From: Rhynchospora pubera
Lineage: Eukaryota > Streptophyta > Magnoliopsida > Poales > Cyperaceae
Direction: 5' to 3'
DNA length: 64,000 nt
NCBI GenBank assembly: GCA_028095005.1
Contig: CM051460.1
Span: 188,216,742 to 188,280,741 of the forward strand
Position 1 is the stretch's first letter, and every line of letters starts with the position of its first letter. The notes below the pieces were generated by a model. The model was given only the letters and a program-made list of their open reading frames with translations, did not search any database and had not been told where the DNA came from. A program made the position numbers and the translations under genes. Positions 10,983 through 23,369 of this stretch are shown one piece after another.

Positions 10983-13900
10983 TGTGATACCCATTAAAAA
11001 AAAAAGAAGAAATATATATATGACTGTCTTGCATCTCATAACTTTGACTTCTAATTAATAGTGATCTGATGATATTAAAATTATAAATATGAAACAAAAA
11101 TAACTAAACTTAAAATTTTAATTAGCAAAATTACTAAATCTGGAAAAAAAAAATAAATTGGTTGGGATTTACGGGACTTAAGTCCCTACCCGTGAACCCC
11201 TCCTCCCTCTTTTCTTTTTCCCCTCCCGATCCTCTCCTTTGTGTCTTCCATTCTCTCTCTTTAAGGCCTTCCTCCGCCTCCCGTCGTCGCTGCTCCGCCA
11301 TCGCGTCGGCGCAATGACCCCACCACTAAAACCCGACCACTACACTTTTTTTTCTCTCCTCTTTTACAAAGCCGCCCCACCACTCTTCTAGCTCGGCCCC
11401 ACCTCTCCACAATCGTGCCTTACCTCCGCCGGTGTGTCTCGAGTTGCTGAGCACCGCCGTGACCTCTTAAGGCCAGATCCACACTTTTTCCCTCTCATTT
11501 CTAGAAACCCTAAACCCGCTTCAAATTTGATCCGTTAAGTTTCGGGCCAGCCGGCAAATACCGACTCACTCCTTGATCTCTCTCAATCACTATGTTGTTG
11601 TTTGATCGCCCGATTTGTTGATGGCGTTGGTTGATGTCCGAGCCATCATTCCTTGAGTCATTTCTTTTTTTGGTAAGTCTTTCTAATCTCTTGTATAAAT
11701 GTGTACCTTAATTTAGAATGTGTAATCTGAATGATCCGAGTAGTTGTGCAATTATGAAATCTAGTTAATTTGTGTAAATATGTGATTGATTATGTATTGT
11801 GTTGGATGCTTGATAATTGGAGATTATGCGAAAATATACAAAAAGGATATTTGTAAGCTACATTAGATTCTTGCATGTGCATTGATCCTTTCAAAGAGAA
11901 TCACAAATGTTAAGTATATGTTATGGATTAAATTCAAGTCTTGCATTATTTTCAAATAAATGTATTTTCATGCATGTAAATGGTATATGAAGTTTTGCAT
12001 GTCAAGCATGTTTGTGGTAACGAAATTTTGTTGGGTTACAATACTGATTTTTGTGGGTTTCTAGGAGTGATTAGTAAAAAGGATTGATATTAGGTTTGGA
12101 TTAAGGTTTGGCCGCAAACCTTAATCTAGGGCCTATCCGGCATGCATGTGAATTTAGAGTTAGAAAATGGATTTGTGAAGTGGTATAAGCCATTTTATTG
12201 GAATGTTTTACAAAATATGAACACTAATATTGCATAAGTTTTGCATGCGGGATTAGGTTCGTACTTGGTACTCGATCGTATCAATTACGTTGCATGACAT
12301 GCTATGGGTATTCAAATATTTTTTTGATTTAAAAATATAATTAGTATACATGAGTACAAGACAAATGCATTCAAGTGTTGCATGTCATATTGTAATGCGT
12401 ACGTATAGTTTAGGTTTTATGGTAAAACAATGAGCTTACTTGGGATTTTGGCAGCAAGTGCATAATTTATTTTTAATTTAGAGGTTGGTTTCAGTTAGAG
12501 AATAAATGTAATTTTTGTTGAAACTCTTTTTAAGCATAAAATATTTATACATGTTCAAACTTGATTAAGGTTATTAGTTCATACTAATACTTGTGATAGA
12601 AGTACTCTAATATTATATAAACTGATGTTAGACTTGCTGTAGTTACATGCTTTTAGTATTTTGGGCACTAATGGAATTACTTATTAAAATATAGATTACT
12701 TGAAATATAAACTGAACCTATTTGAGTATTAAAATTGAAACGAGAATTTATATTTGTTTAGAGTCGAGAAATTTTGAGTTGGAATTTAGGAGCTGCTGAC
12801 ATGACGGAGGCACTTTAGAGTTAATTTGATTGCCTGCTTGCTTTTGTTTTGGATTTTACTTACTGCTTAAGGTACGGATTCCACTTGAGTTTTAATTATA
12901 TGTGACATATCATTATTATGCATTTTGAATTCATAACTTGATTATCATTCATGAAAATATTTGTGTATATGTAAACGATGCATGATTGTATAGTGGCATA
13001 TTGAATGGTATCCGATTGAAATGTGATTTGATTGAGGTAAGTACAGCTTGTGTGGTTGAGATAGACACTCGTAATGTTTGGAGGTGGAGTCATGACCCAT
13101 CCTACCAAGCACCGTGTAATAAGCGCTTATGTACCGGGACTCAGTAGGTCCAGTCTAGAATGGTCCGGAGTGTGAGTGTTCCCAGCTTGCTTGTACATTT
13201 TGATGATTTCATTGATTGAATTATGTATGAATTGAATTGGCCGTTGGCATCCATCTTAAAAGGTGGTTCGCGGTATCTGAAGGAAATGATTGAAATAATT
13301 GACTTGTGATAAACCAGACTTGCATATTAGATAATTGTCCAACCTATTGAGTCGGCATTTGTTATACTTTGAAATTTGAATTGCTATGGAAGTGATTGCC
13401 GAGCTCACATTGCATATCGCATTGATTTAATTAATCTGAATTGTTATGTCTGCTTGAAACAATATGTGAATGTTTTTACATGCTAGTTGTTGCATACAAT
13501 TAATTACTTTTTAAAGGAATTGAGATGACATTTGTCATACTTTGAATTTTAATTATTTTGAAGAGTATTGAATTTATTTCATAATTGCATCGCCTGATTG
13601 AAGTTTTTATATTTAACATTTGTTTAAAATAAATATGGATTTGATTTGAAAATTTTCTTGGCTCAGTCATGTATTTAGTTTCAACGCATGATAATCAAAA
13701 CTCAAGTGGCTGGAACTGAATACCGTACTGAGATAAATTTTATTTATCTCATTCCGTGCTTTTTGGCATGTTTCCACAATTGGTTGTGGGTTCCAGGTTT
13801 CAGATCAAGTGCTGGATTGCAAGACGAGTAGCGGACCATTGGATCCTGTGGTTAGAAATCCGTATGAACCAGACTGTTGTAGGATTTATTTTACATTCGA

Positions 13901-14060
13901 GTAATCAATTATTAAATTTATATCTGACATGTAGTTTAATTGTGTTTAATTAACAGTAATTTGAAAAATAAACATTAGTAAGCCTTGCGGGTGCAGCAGA
14001 CATCCGCGGCGGGCACTCCGTCGTGTGTTCTCCAGTTACGATTTTTGACGGGGTGTCACA
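10983..14060. mobile_element. Solo LTR, 3,078 bp, nested in hAT unit 1
   Basis: The sequence begins TGTGATACCC and ends GGGTGTCACA, the TG...CA ends of an LTR, and is flanked by the exact 5-bp duplication CTACC (10978-10982 and 14061-14065). No gag, protease, reverse transcriptase or integrase frame lies inside and I see no internal LTR copy, so it reads as a solo LTR left by intra-element recombination. A CT-rich GC island at 11200-11520 may be the promoter and leader region. The length fits long-LTR Ty3/gypsy lineages (Tekay-like), but lineage is inference. Confidence 0.8.
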
Positions 14061-14435
14061 CTACCTCAGTTTGATTTCCCTCTCACTTTTGATCGGAGAA
14101 GATAAGGGGGAGAAACAGAGAGAAGATACGAGGGGTGAGCGGCGCAGAGAGGTGAGAGGATTAGGTTTTATCGAAATACCTCGTTTTCTCCGCCTCTTCT
14201 TCTCTGCAATACCAAAAATAGCACTATCGTAGAATTCTAAACGAAACAGACGACATAAACGATCACGAAATTGGTATGTTTCGTTAACCGTTTCGTTTCA
14301 TAGACGAAACAGATTTCTATTTGCACCGACCGTTTCATTTTTGAAACGAAACCCAAATCCTTAACTGTTACCGTTTCGTTTTGGACGAAACGAAACGGTT
14401 GAACGGTCGAAACGATTTCTGTTTTCAGTCCTAAG

Positions 14436-15109
14436 TAGGGCTAGGGGTGCACAACGTGGAAAACGACCACGAAAGTGGTCATTTTCGTTAACCGTTGCAT
14501 TGATGCACGAAATTTTTATACTTATTGCGTTGATTGTTGCATTCGTTTAACACATGTTGCATTGATTGTTCCGTTGATGGGAACGATCAAAACGGTTATA
14601 ACCGTCTTTGACTACCTAACTGTTTTGCATTTTATTAAGATGTAAGAAAATAAACTATTCTGCAGTTTGTATGAAACAGAGATAGAGAAATGACAGGTTA
14701 GGTCATGCGGGAAAGGGGGAGAAGGTACTATAATCATCTATTGCTCTCGACGGCGATTGTACTCGATGGTGCAGAGGCGAGAGAGATAGATGTGATTGTG
14801 TTCGGCGGAGAAATGACGGAACGACGCTGTAGAAATCTAATTTTACTCATTTCTCCCTCGATCTCTCTGCTGAGGCCCTCTGCAATCTAATAATAAAACC
14901 AAAAAAAAAATTTTAGACGAAATGTGCGAAATAAACGACCACGAAACGTACAAGTTTCACTAATCGTTCCGTTCTGAGACGAAACAATATTTCTATTTGC
15001 GTTAGTTGTTTCGTTCCTTAAACGAAACTGAAATCTTTATCCGTTATCGTTCAGTTCCGGACGAAATGAAACGAAATAACGGTTGAAAAGGCTACCGTTT
15101 TCAGCCCTA
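14436..15109 (+). mobile_element. hAT-like unit 2 of the composite
   Basis: This 674-bp unit begins TAGGGCTAGGGGTGCACAAC, almost identical to the start of unit 1, and ends GTTTTCAGCCCTA. It is bordered on each side by only the dinucleotide AG. Subterminal AACGAAAC/GTTTCGTT words are dense. The centre holds a purine-rich stretch (about 14690-14890) resembling one in unit 1 (about 14090-14210). No transposase is present. Confidence 0.7.
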
Positions 15110-15111
15110 AG

Positions 15112-15386
15112 TAGGGCTGCAAAATGATCAAGACGATGGCGCAAATGAGCTGTTGCGTCGATCGTTTCGTCCTATGTGACGAAACAGATTTTTTATTTCG
15201 TTGATTGTTTCGTCCAGACGAAACGATCGAAATTGACGAAATTTTCGTGATTTACATATGGACGAAATTGTTTCATTGTTTCGTTAACCGTTTTGTCCAA
15301 CCAAATGAAATCGTTTCGTTATTTCGTTAACTGTTTCGTCCGGACGAAACGAAAAACGATTAAAACGACTTCCGTTTTCGGCCCTA
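15112..15386 (+). mobile_element. hAT-like unit 3 of the composite
   Basis: This 275-bp unit begins TAGGGCTGC and ends TTTTCGGCCCTA, and is nearly all GTTTCGTT/AACGAAAC words in both orientations. The octamer after it, CCGATATG, pairs with CCGATAAG before unit 1. It is probably a minimal end-to-end derivative of the same family. Confidence 0.7.
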
Positions 15387-15660
15387 CCGATATGGATAAA
15401 TAGATAAACGATTTTTTAATTAATTTTAATCAATTTATAAACTGGTCTGGTCGGATCATGACTAACTTACTCGTCACAAATGATTTTTGTTTACTGCTTT
15501 TCTTTTCTTAAGCATATTTTTAATGGTCTTTTGACCATTTTAATATAGACGTCGTTGATGGATTAAAAGAAAAAAAAAAACCTTGTTGCAGAATGAAGTT
15601 GAGCAATTTGTCATGAGAACTAATATGTTTATCAATTATGCCACTTTATTTCCTGATCTA

Positions 15661-16912
15661 GATATTTTTATTTAAAAATTAAAAAACAAAATCGTATGCA
15701 GAAGGATCAAATCAGTATATAATTCGTTCAGCCAGTAGATCGAATCCGAGTGTACCTCTTTTGATCCATGATAGTGTCGGATCGAGGTCTGATTTTTTTT
15801 GAAGTGTATGAGCTACTTACAAAATAGTATATAAATACCTATTTCACTTGTATAGACTCGGTATATGATGATCAACTGATCAAACTCACTGATGCCTTTA
15901 GTTTCTGACGAATTTCGATATATGTTAAATATTTTAAGAGTTTTAGACCGTGTTTTCAATACCATACCAGCACCTCTACCGGCTTGGTGATTGAAATCCT
16001 GTATTTTTCAATATTTTCTCTCACAAAATCATATATCACCGATTCAGTCACTATTCTAATATTCGGTATTACCGAAATTTTCTAATAATCAGTAGGATAC
16101 ATAAAAATGTTTGTTCACACTTGCAAAAAAGGGGGAAAAAAAATGTGTCATCCGCCACTGAATTTAATTTACATAAATACCACCGCCAAATAAAAAAAAA
16201 TGCGAAATAAGTAAGGCACAACTTGGTGGGTTTTAGATGCATGCATTCATTCATGGTGCCGTTTCTTCTACAAGCATTTGAATAGTTTCTTCCCACAATT
16301 ATAGTTTGGAATATGATGCGAAATGTGACGAAATAAAAGATAGATAGATCGTCATGTATAAATATTCTTCACTTTTTCAATACTACTTTCCAATTAAAAT
16401 TCACATTTATTCTTCCTTAATTTACTAGTTTTGTATCTCAAGGTTAACACCTTTTGCTACAACAGAAACACACACACTTACCTAGTAAGATGGGCACAAA
16501 CAATCCTCCAAAGATATAAACAAATTTAAGAGAAGTGGGGCCCAGTGTACTGTGTCTCACATTCGCATAGTCACATGCAAACGCGAGTGTTCTTTATCCA
16601 TTAGCATTTCTCTTCTGCATAGTTCCAGAAGGTCGCTCTCAAGTCTCAAGTCTCAACTCTCAAGTCTCAAATCCGCCGAATTGCTACCAAGTACTTGCGC
16701 AGTTGAGCGTTGAATTTGAACGTTGCCAGTCCACACTCCACAGAGTAACAGACAAATCTTCCTAGTCCCGGCTTCCCAGGCCCACGCAGAACACACCTTC
16801 CTAGTTCCTACTCTTTTACTTGGTTCATGCACTCGGTCTACGCTACTCCCACTGTGAGTGTCTGACCACTGTCTCCAGCTGTCCCCTCTTCCCTAAAAAT
16901 TTATTTATTTTG
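15661..16912. other. Intergenic, with a fragment of the ATACCGGTA-type MITE
   Basis: A fragment at about 15945-16095 (TTTTCAATACCATACCAG to TACCGAAATTTTCTAATAATC) belongs to the family also seen at 26697-26872 and 52513-52703. A CTCAAGTCT microrepeat lies near 16637-16672. No gene was recognised. Confidence 0.5.
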
Positions 16913-16914
16913 CC

Positions 16915-17980
16915 CAGACTGTCAATGGATAGGGTACGATACGGTAGAGACATATTTCATACCCGTACCATTAAAATTTTCTTTACCCATACCCTACCCT
17001 TACCCATTAAAAATTGACTTTACCCGTACCCTACCCTTACCCATTAAGAATTAACGGTAAGGGTAAGATAACGGTAGAAAATGGATAATAATATTAATAA
17101 CTCAATAAAAAAATTTGTACAATATGAATAAATAAATTATATCAATTAAATATATTAATAAAATGCAACATTAATACTTTAAATACAATAAAATCCTACA
17201 ATATCTTCTCGTGTCAATTGTCACAAAAAAATATATAATTAATTACTAATTGTACTATATTAACTGGAACAGAGTGCAAATCAATTTCTTCGTCAATGCA
17301 AATAGATTCCGATAATGATATAAGTGCTCCATCTTCATCAGCACACTCATCTGTTGAAAACGTAGCAAGTTAAGAGCATTATTTATATAGTTGAAATGTT
17401 AAATAAATATTCACATGCTAAATTTTGAAAAGAGGTATACATACCAATTGCAAAAGCTCTCAACCAATTTTGAGTACAAATAAGTGCTTCTAATACATCA
17501 TCTTTTAGAGAAGTTCTATAATCATCAAGAATCCTTCCACTGGTGTTAAAAGCAGACTCAGATGCGACCATCGAAACGAGGACGCCTAAAATGTCTCGCA
17601 CTAATTGAAATTAAAATGTCTTAAACGTGTGAATTAAAATTGGAAAGAAATAAATAATATTTTAATAGTATTATCGTAATCAAATTTAATAATTTAATTG
17701 CCTAATTAGTTATTAGCTTATTAATTAAAATTTTACAATAACATCTTTCCGATTATGATAAAGATTATAAACTATATATACATATATATATATAACGGTA
17801 CGGGTAATTAACGAATACGAAATAGCCTTATCCATACTCTTACCTAATAAATTAACGAAAGTTTTTTTTATCCACACCCATACCCGATAACTTAACGAAA
17901 ATAAAATCTTACCCATATCCGTCTTATCGAATACGATACAAGTAGGATAAACGGTTAAAAAGGTACCATTGACAGTCCTA
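16915..17980 (-). mobile_element. Internally deleted hAT transposon with transposase C-terminal exons
   Basis: The ends are inverted: AGACTGTCAATGG on the left and CCATTGACAGTCCTA on the right. The subterminal repeats are TACCCTTACCCATTA-like. On the minus strand the hATC dimerisation domain is clear: SMVASESAFNTSGRILDDYRT and ALICTQNWLRAF. I join 17606-17445 by a GT-AG intron to 17350-17214, which gives the acidic tail DECADEDGALISLSES and a stop at 17216-17214. The RNase-H-like catalytic core and BED finger are missing, so it cannot move itself. A clean 8-bp target duplication is not visible. Confidence 0.82.
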
Positions 17981-19575
17981 CGGCCACGGGCCTTACTCGA
18001 AAAAAAAAGAAATTTATTTATTTTGCTTTTTGGTAAAAGAGAGAGGAGTATTTTGTTGTTTAAACTCGTTCTATGAAACATCATGCCCCAGTCTCACCAT
18101 AGATATCCTCGGACAACATGCCAAGCAATAATAAAAAAATAAATTGTTATAGGAGCATTTGTGGAAATATTGTTTATAATTTATTAAGAATTAGTTTCGA
18201 AAATTTAATACTTTTATTTACCTTATGTTATATCATGTAACAAGTTTTAACTAAACTTTAGTAAACCACTTGAATAATTAAATTAGTCAAGACAATTTCG
18301 AATAATAAAGTTTATGATGTTTCCGGGTTTTGTTTCATCTGCTTGATCACTAAATTTTATAAAACTCTGTCTTAAATTATATATATTTGAAATAAAAAAA
18401 TCATACACTTTTATACAATTATTTTTTTAATTTATAACCCATTGCAATGTACATATATAGGTGGAATATTCATATAATAATGCGGCATTTTTATATTAAA
18501 AAAAAAACATCAAGTTGAATGACTCCTACTATTGACTATTCTAATAGAAAATAATGAATACAATATATGAATTTACATTTTTTTTGAAGTATGTTTCAAT
18601 TAACTTTTGGTACTTCTGTGATTTAAATTTCTTATAAAAACATACAATTTAGTATCTATAACTACAACTAATAATAATAAATTATAAAATCCAGTACTAT
18701 TAATTCACTCTATAACATATACAAACCACTAAATGCATTATATGAAATAACAACATCTGTAAGGCCGGGGCGGCACATTTATCGGCACAAATCCTTTACA
18801 ATACACCAAGTGCAAACAACATCTTTCCAACTTACATCCCAACTTTAGCTTTCCTCCTACGTCTCTCTGTCCGATTAATAAAGTAATAATCATTAACGGC
18901 TTCCTTAATGACAATTACCATCGCTTTGCTTTTTTCTTTCTCTCTCTTTTTCTTCCTTCCTCCGCATGACTACGTGTCCTTTTTCCTAGGCGTACCCAAC
19001 TCACTGTCTTTGTCTCCTTTTCCCACAAATTCTTATCCTTTAATGGTGCACTTGTGCGTACTCAAAAACTTTTTCTGACACTGCGCCATCCTCAGAAACT
19101 TTGTTTGTTGCTGTCTTAAACCTTAATGCACTGTATTTAGTTAACCTCACACCAAGAGTTTACAAACACTCACGAACTAATGACGTGGCAGAGAGTGAAC
19201 ATCTTTTCTTTTAAATAAACTCATACCACGTCATCCGTGCAAACATTTGTAATATATTAGGAAATTTAAATTGGTAATATATTGAGTTTCCGACCAAAGT
19301 CACCAAATCCACACTAAACACCTGATCACAGAGTATTACCAAGTTTACAACCCACATTATCTCACTAATTCTCCTTTACAGTGCAAACCACTGAGATTTC
19401 ATAATATATTATTATCAAAATAATAATATTATAATATTTTGTACCTAAAATCCCACCGTACCAAAACCCACTGAGCTTTCTTTTCCTTCCCTTCCAATTC
19501 TCTCCACCTTCTACACCTACAAAAAAAGCGAGAAAAAGAAGAAAAAACCCAGAAAAATTAAACAAAAAGCTCAGA
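17981..19575. promoter_or_regulatory. Upstream region and 5' leader of the KORRIGAN-like gene
   Basis: No gene was found. From about 18840 the sequence becomes CT-rich. The last 100 bases before the start codon are CT/A-rich (CTTTCTTTTCC, AGAAAAAGAAGAAAAAACC), like a plant leader. An AATAATATT-rich tract near 19400-19440 could hold the core promoter, but no TATA box can be singled out. Confidence 0.4.
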
Positions 19576-22500
19576 ATGAGTATGTACGGGAGAGATCCAT
19601 GGGGTGGCCCACTGGAGATCTCCCATGCCGACTCCGCCACCGACGATGACCGGAGCAGGAACCTCGACCTGGACAGAGGAGCTTTGTCTCGAACCCTAGA
19701 TGAGACACAACAGAGTTGGCTTCTAGCCGGGCCCGGCGATCAGGGAAAGAAGAAGAAGAAGTATGTTGATTTGGGTTGTCTGATTATAAGCCGAAAGCTG
19801 TTTCTATGGATTGTAGGTGGATTGCTCGGTGCGGCCGCATTTGCCGGGTTTGTGACGCTTATTGTGAAGGCTGTGCCGAGGCACCACAAGCCGCCGTTGC
19901 CGCCTGATAACTACACTCTAGCTCTCCACAAGGCTCTCATGTTCTTCAATGCACAGAGATGTGAGTGACAAGCTTTTGGTTTGTGCTTTTTGTGTAATTA
20001 TTTGTTTAAGTATTGTTTGGTTGTTAGGGTTGATTGTGTGGTCTGCTATTCCTTATGAGGAGGTGAAGGCGAAATGAAAATGGGAATATATATTCCATAT
20101 TATGTGAAGAACTCTGCCACCCCACCCTTTGCTTTTTTAATTGAACCTTATTTGTGCCGTTTTGAAGTGTAGAAAGGGAATGATATTCTAATTCTACTGC
20201 ATAAATCACTTTACATGGAGTTTATTAATCAGAAGACATCATTTGGTCTTTTAATTATACTCAGCTCATTCAATTAATCTCTTTAGTAAAAGTTTTCCTA
20301 TTTTGATCTGACTGAATTGGAGGCTAACATGCATTTATTCATACCTCAGTTTAATTTCAGCCTATTTTAAAAGTCACTGAACTTATCTTGGCTCATTGAG
20401 CACAAAATGTACCATTGATTAGTTGCAGTTTTATGATGGACATTTAATTTGAGCTTATCATTAAGAACTTCCACCATATATTGTACACATGCACAGCATC
20501 ATATGTAGCGTATATCTCTACTCAACAGTCAACACATCTATCAACTTTCCTTAAATATAAATTGATTCTCCAATTATTTCCTTTTCCAGCTGGGCCGTTA
20601 CCGCGGCATAACAATGTGACATGGAGAGGCAACTCTGGCATGAAAGATGGCCTCTCAGATGCTGCCTTCAGAAGGAGTCTTGTTGGCGGTTTTTATGATG
20701 CGGGTGATGCCATCAAATTTAATTTTCCTTCCTCTTTTGCCATGACAATGCTGAGCTGGAGTGTGATAGAGTACAGCGCCAAGTATCAGGCAGCTGGTGA
20801 ACTGGGTCATGTCAGAGAGATTATTAAATGGGGTTGTGATTATCTTCTAAAAACATTCAATTCCTCTGCTGATACAATTGACAGGATTGCTGCACAGGTA
20901 AATACAAAAAGAAAAATTAAGTTCAAAATAATGTGACCTGAATATAGTTCTCGTAAAGAAATAGATCGTATGTAATTTCATATGATGGAGTTTAGATATA
21001 TTGTATCTCATGTAGATAAAGGGCACCTGCTCCTAAATTCATTGAAGATTAAAAAAAAAAACAGAGATAATGCCATCATACACTTCAAGTTTGATTCCAA
21101 CAGATCCAACCATTCATATATGGCATGCAAGGCCACTGAGCAAAGAAAGTGAATTTAATTGTTGTTCAAACTTAGGTTGGAACTGGGTCCACAACAGGTG
21201 GTTCCTCACCAAATGACCACTACTGTTGGATGCGGCCTGAGGATATAGACTACCCAAGACCTGTTACTGAATGCCACGCATGCTCTGACCTTGCGGCTGA
21301 GATGGCTGCGGCTCTTGCTGCTGCATCCATTGTTTTCAAGGACAATAAAAAGTACTCACAAAAGCTGGTCCATGGTGCCACAACACTATTCAAGTTTTCA
21401 AGGGATCAGCGGGGCAGATACAGTGCTGGTGGAAGTGATGCCTCATTTTTCTACAACTCAACAAGTTACTGGGACGAGTTTGTTTGGGGTGGTTCATGGA
21501 TGTACCTAGCCACAGGAAATAGTTCCTATCTCCAATTAGCGACGAATCCAACCATGGCTAAGCATGCAGGGGCATTCTGGGGTGGGCCTGACTATGGTGT
21601 ATTTAGTTGGGATAATAAGCTAACTGGTGCCCAAGTGAGTGTTTTCAAGGATACATTTTTTTTCTTTTTCCTAACAGATAGCAAGAACTCAGAAATTTAT
21701 AAAAAGAAAATTATGATTCTTCATTTCTAGGTTCTTCTTAGCAGATTGAGGCTTTTCCTTAGCCCTGGCTACCCGTATGAAGAAATACTGAGAACTTTCC
21801 ACAACCAAACTAGCATTATAATGTGCTCCTATCTTCCCATTTTCACATCCTTCAATCGGACTAAAGGTTCGCACTACATCATTTAAATCAACTTGTTTTA
21901 ATGTGTTGTTTCCTGAGAGTTATTTTTAATCTATTATTTTCCTAATACAGGTGGGCTGATACAATTGAACCATGGAAGGCCCCAGCCACTACAATATGTA
22001 GTCAATGCTGCTTTTCTTGCCGCTGTTTATAGTGACTATCTGGAAGCAGCCGATACACCTGGGTGGTATTGCGGTCCCAATTTCTATCCTACTGGCGTTT
22101 TACGTGATTTTGCAAAGACCCAGGTACATTTATTCTTAAGTTTAATTACTGAATGCATCCCAATTTTTCATTTCCTTGTAGTACCCGATTGAGCAGTGGC
22201 TGAAAAGTGAAAACTATGTTTTGGTGATTTTAAAGCCAAAAAAAAAAAAGAATGTGCAGCACTATACTAGAATCTGGTTCTAATCTCTGTTATGGGGATG
22301 GGGAAAATTAACAACACTGGAAACTCAACAAATTGTTTTCGAAATCATGAATTGAAGTATCTTCTTTGGTTTCAGATTAATTATATCCTTGGCAAAAATC
22401 CACGAAAAATGAGCTATGTTGTAGGATTTGGCAACAAGTACCCCAAACACGTCCATCATCGTGGTGCCTCAATTCCGAAGAACGGGGTGCACTATAACTG

Positions 22501-22777
22501 CAAGGGAGGCTGGAAATGGCGAGACTCCAAGAAGCCAAACCCTAACACCGTAGTGGGTGCAATGGTTGCAGGTCCAGACCGACATGATGGTTTTAAGGAT
22601 GTTCGTTCCAATTATAACTACACAGAGCCAACTCTTGCTGGCAATGCTGGTTTGGTTGCAGCTCTAGTTGCTCTGTCTGGCCATGAGAATACTGGGGTTG
22701 ATAAAAACACCATATTTTCTGCTGTGCCGCCTATGTTCCCCACACCACCACCTCCGCCAGCGCCTTGGAAGCCGTGA
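19576..22777 (+). CDS. KOR: KORRIGAN-like membrane endo-1,4-beta-glucanase (GH9), 620 aa
   Basis: This is a type II membrane GH9 endoglucanase (EC 3.2.1.4) of the KORRIGAN class, which acts with the cellulose synthase complex at the Golgi and plasma membrane. Six exons: 19576-19960, 20590-20897, 21176-21634, 21731-21866, 21951-22123, 22376-22777; all junctions GT-AG, 1863 nt in frame. The N-terminus has MYGRDPWGGPLE, a cytosolic tail with the LL (49-50) and YVDL (63-66) targeting motifs, then a membrane anchor (about 74-98). GH9 residues visible: Asp165 and Asp168 in YDAGD, the VHHRGAS histidine pair (514-515), and Glu571 in NYTEPTLAGNAG. The proline-rich tail TPPPPPAPWKP ends it, as in KOR1 (621 aa). 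Several N-x-S/T sites fit a glycosylated lumenal domain. The gene looks intact. An upstream in-frame Met gives MSMYGRD; translation could begin two codons later. Confidence 0.97.
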
Positions 22778-23165
22778 ATGCATACATTGTTGGAATTTTT
22801 TGGGCGGAATCGGAAGGAGATTTTATGCATTCTTTCTCATCCCATTTATGGTGATCTAACAACTGCATGCGAGGTGTCGAGCATTTTGCATGTGGGATCC
22901 TTTTTATGCAATGTCATGCATTTAGATTCGTTGGTACAGCTTTTTTTTTTATGTATTGATATAATATGATACCTCTGGACTTCTAGTCTGAATGTGTTTC
23001 GTATTTTATGTATCATTGTATGTAGGTTTATATTAGGAGACTGAACAATACTTGTGTAGTTTTGAGTGACACCCTTATTTCTAACAGTTGTTTACTTGTA
23101 TGCATATATGAGTTTGATGACGGGCTATACTTGTTCTGTTCACTTTCTTTTCTCAATTGATTCAT
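22778..23165 (+). other. 3' UTR and flank of the KORRIGAN-like gene
   Basis: This T-rich sequence follows the stop codon and contains GTATTTTATGTATC-type 3'-end sequence near 23000. No single polyadenylation signal stands out. Confidence 0.4.
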
Positions 23166-23189
23166 TAACGGGCTGCTTTGAGCCCGTTA
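23166..23189. other. Perfect hairpin downstream of KOR
   Basis: TAACGGGCT and AGCCCGTTA form 9-bp arms around a 6-base loop. The function is unknown; it may be an end or internal piece of the repeat-rich region that follows. Confidence 0.5.
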
Positions 23190-23369
23190 TTTATAGGCCA
23201 TTTTGATCTTGCTCCGTTATCTTATAATCTACACAGCCCAATACATTTTCAAGCATGAAAGAAAGCCAGGCACCATTTTCAAGATGGAGTTGATAAATGC
23301 AATCAGTACCTAAGGTAATCGAGCAATCATATCTAAAAACAGAAAGCGACGTACTACCAAAAATAGAAA

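Larger units (their letters stand above)
9548..14433 (+). mobile_element. hAT-like unit 1 of a three-unit composite (carries nested insertions)
   Basis: The unit begins TAGGGCTAGGGGTGCATAAC and ends with TTTTCAGTCCTA. The subterminal regions are packed with GTTTCGTT/AACGAAAC words. Minus its nested MITE (9630-10044) and solo LTR (10983-14060) it would be about 1.4 kb. The left flank is CCGATAAG (9540-9547); the matching right flank CCGATATG lies after unit 3 (15387-15394), a 7 of 8 match to an hAT target duplication. A CT-rich stretch at 10560-10980 has two short ATG frames but no identifiable protein. Confidence 0.7.
9085..15660 (+). repeat. Segmental duplicate copy B (interrupted by retroposon and hAT composite)
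   Basis: This is the partner of copy A. Matching blocks lie at about 9140-9200, 9344-9450 and 15390-15660. The segment lacks the LINE, the MULE and the foldback element of copy A. It instead carries a small poly-A retroposon (9199-9343) and a 5.8-kb hAT composite (9548-15386). Between 9455 and 9540 it also has about 90 bp that I cannot align to copy A. Confidence 0.72.
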
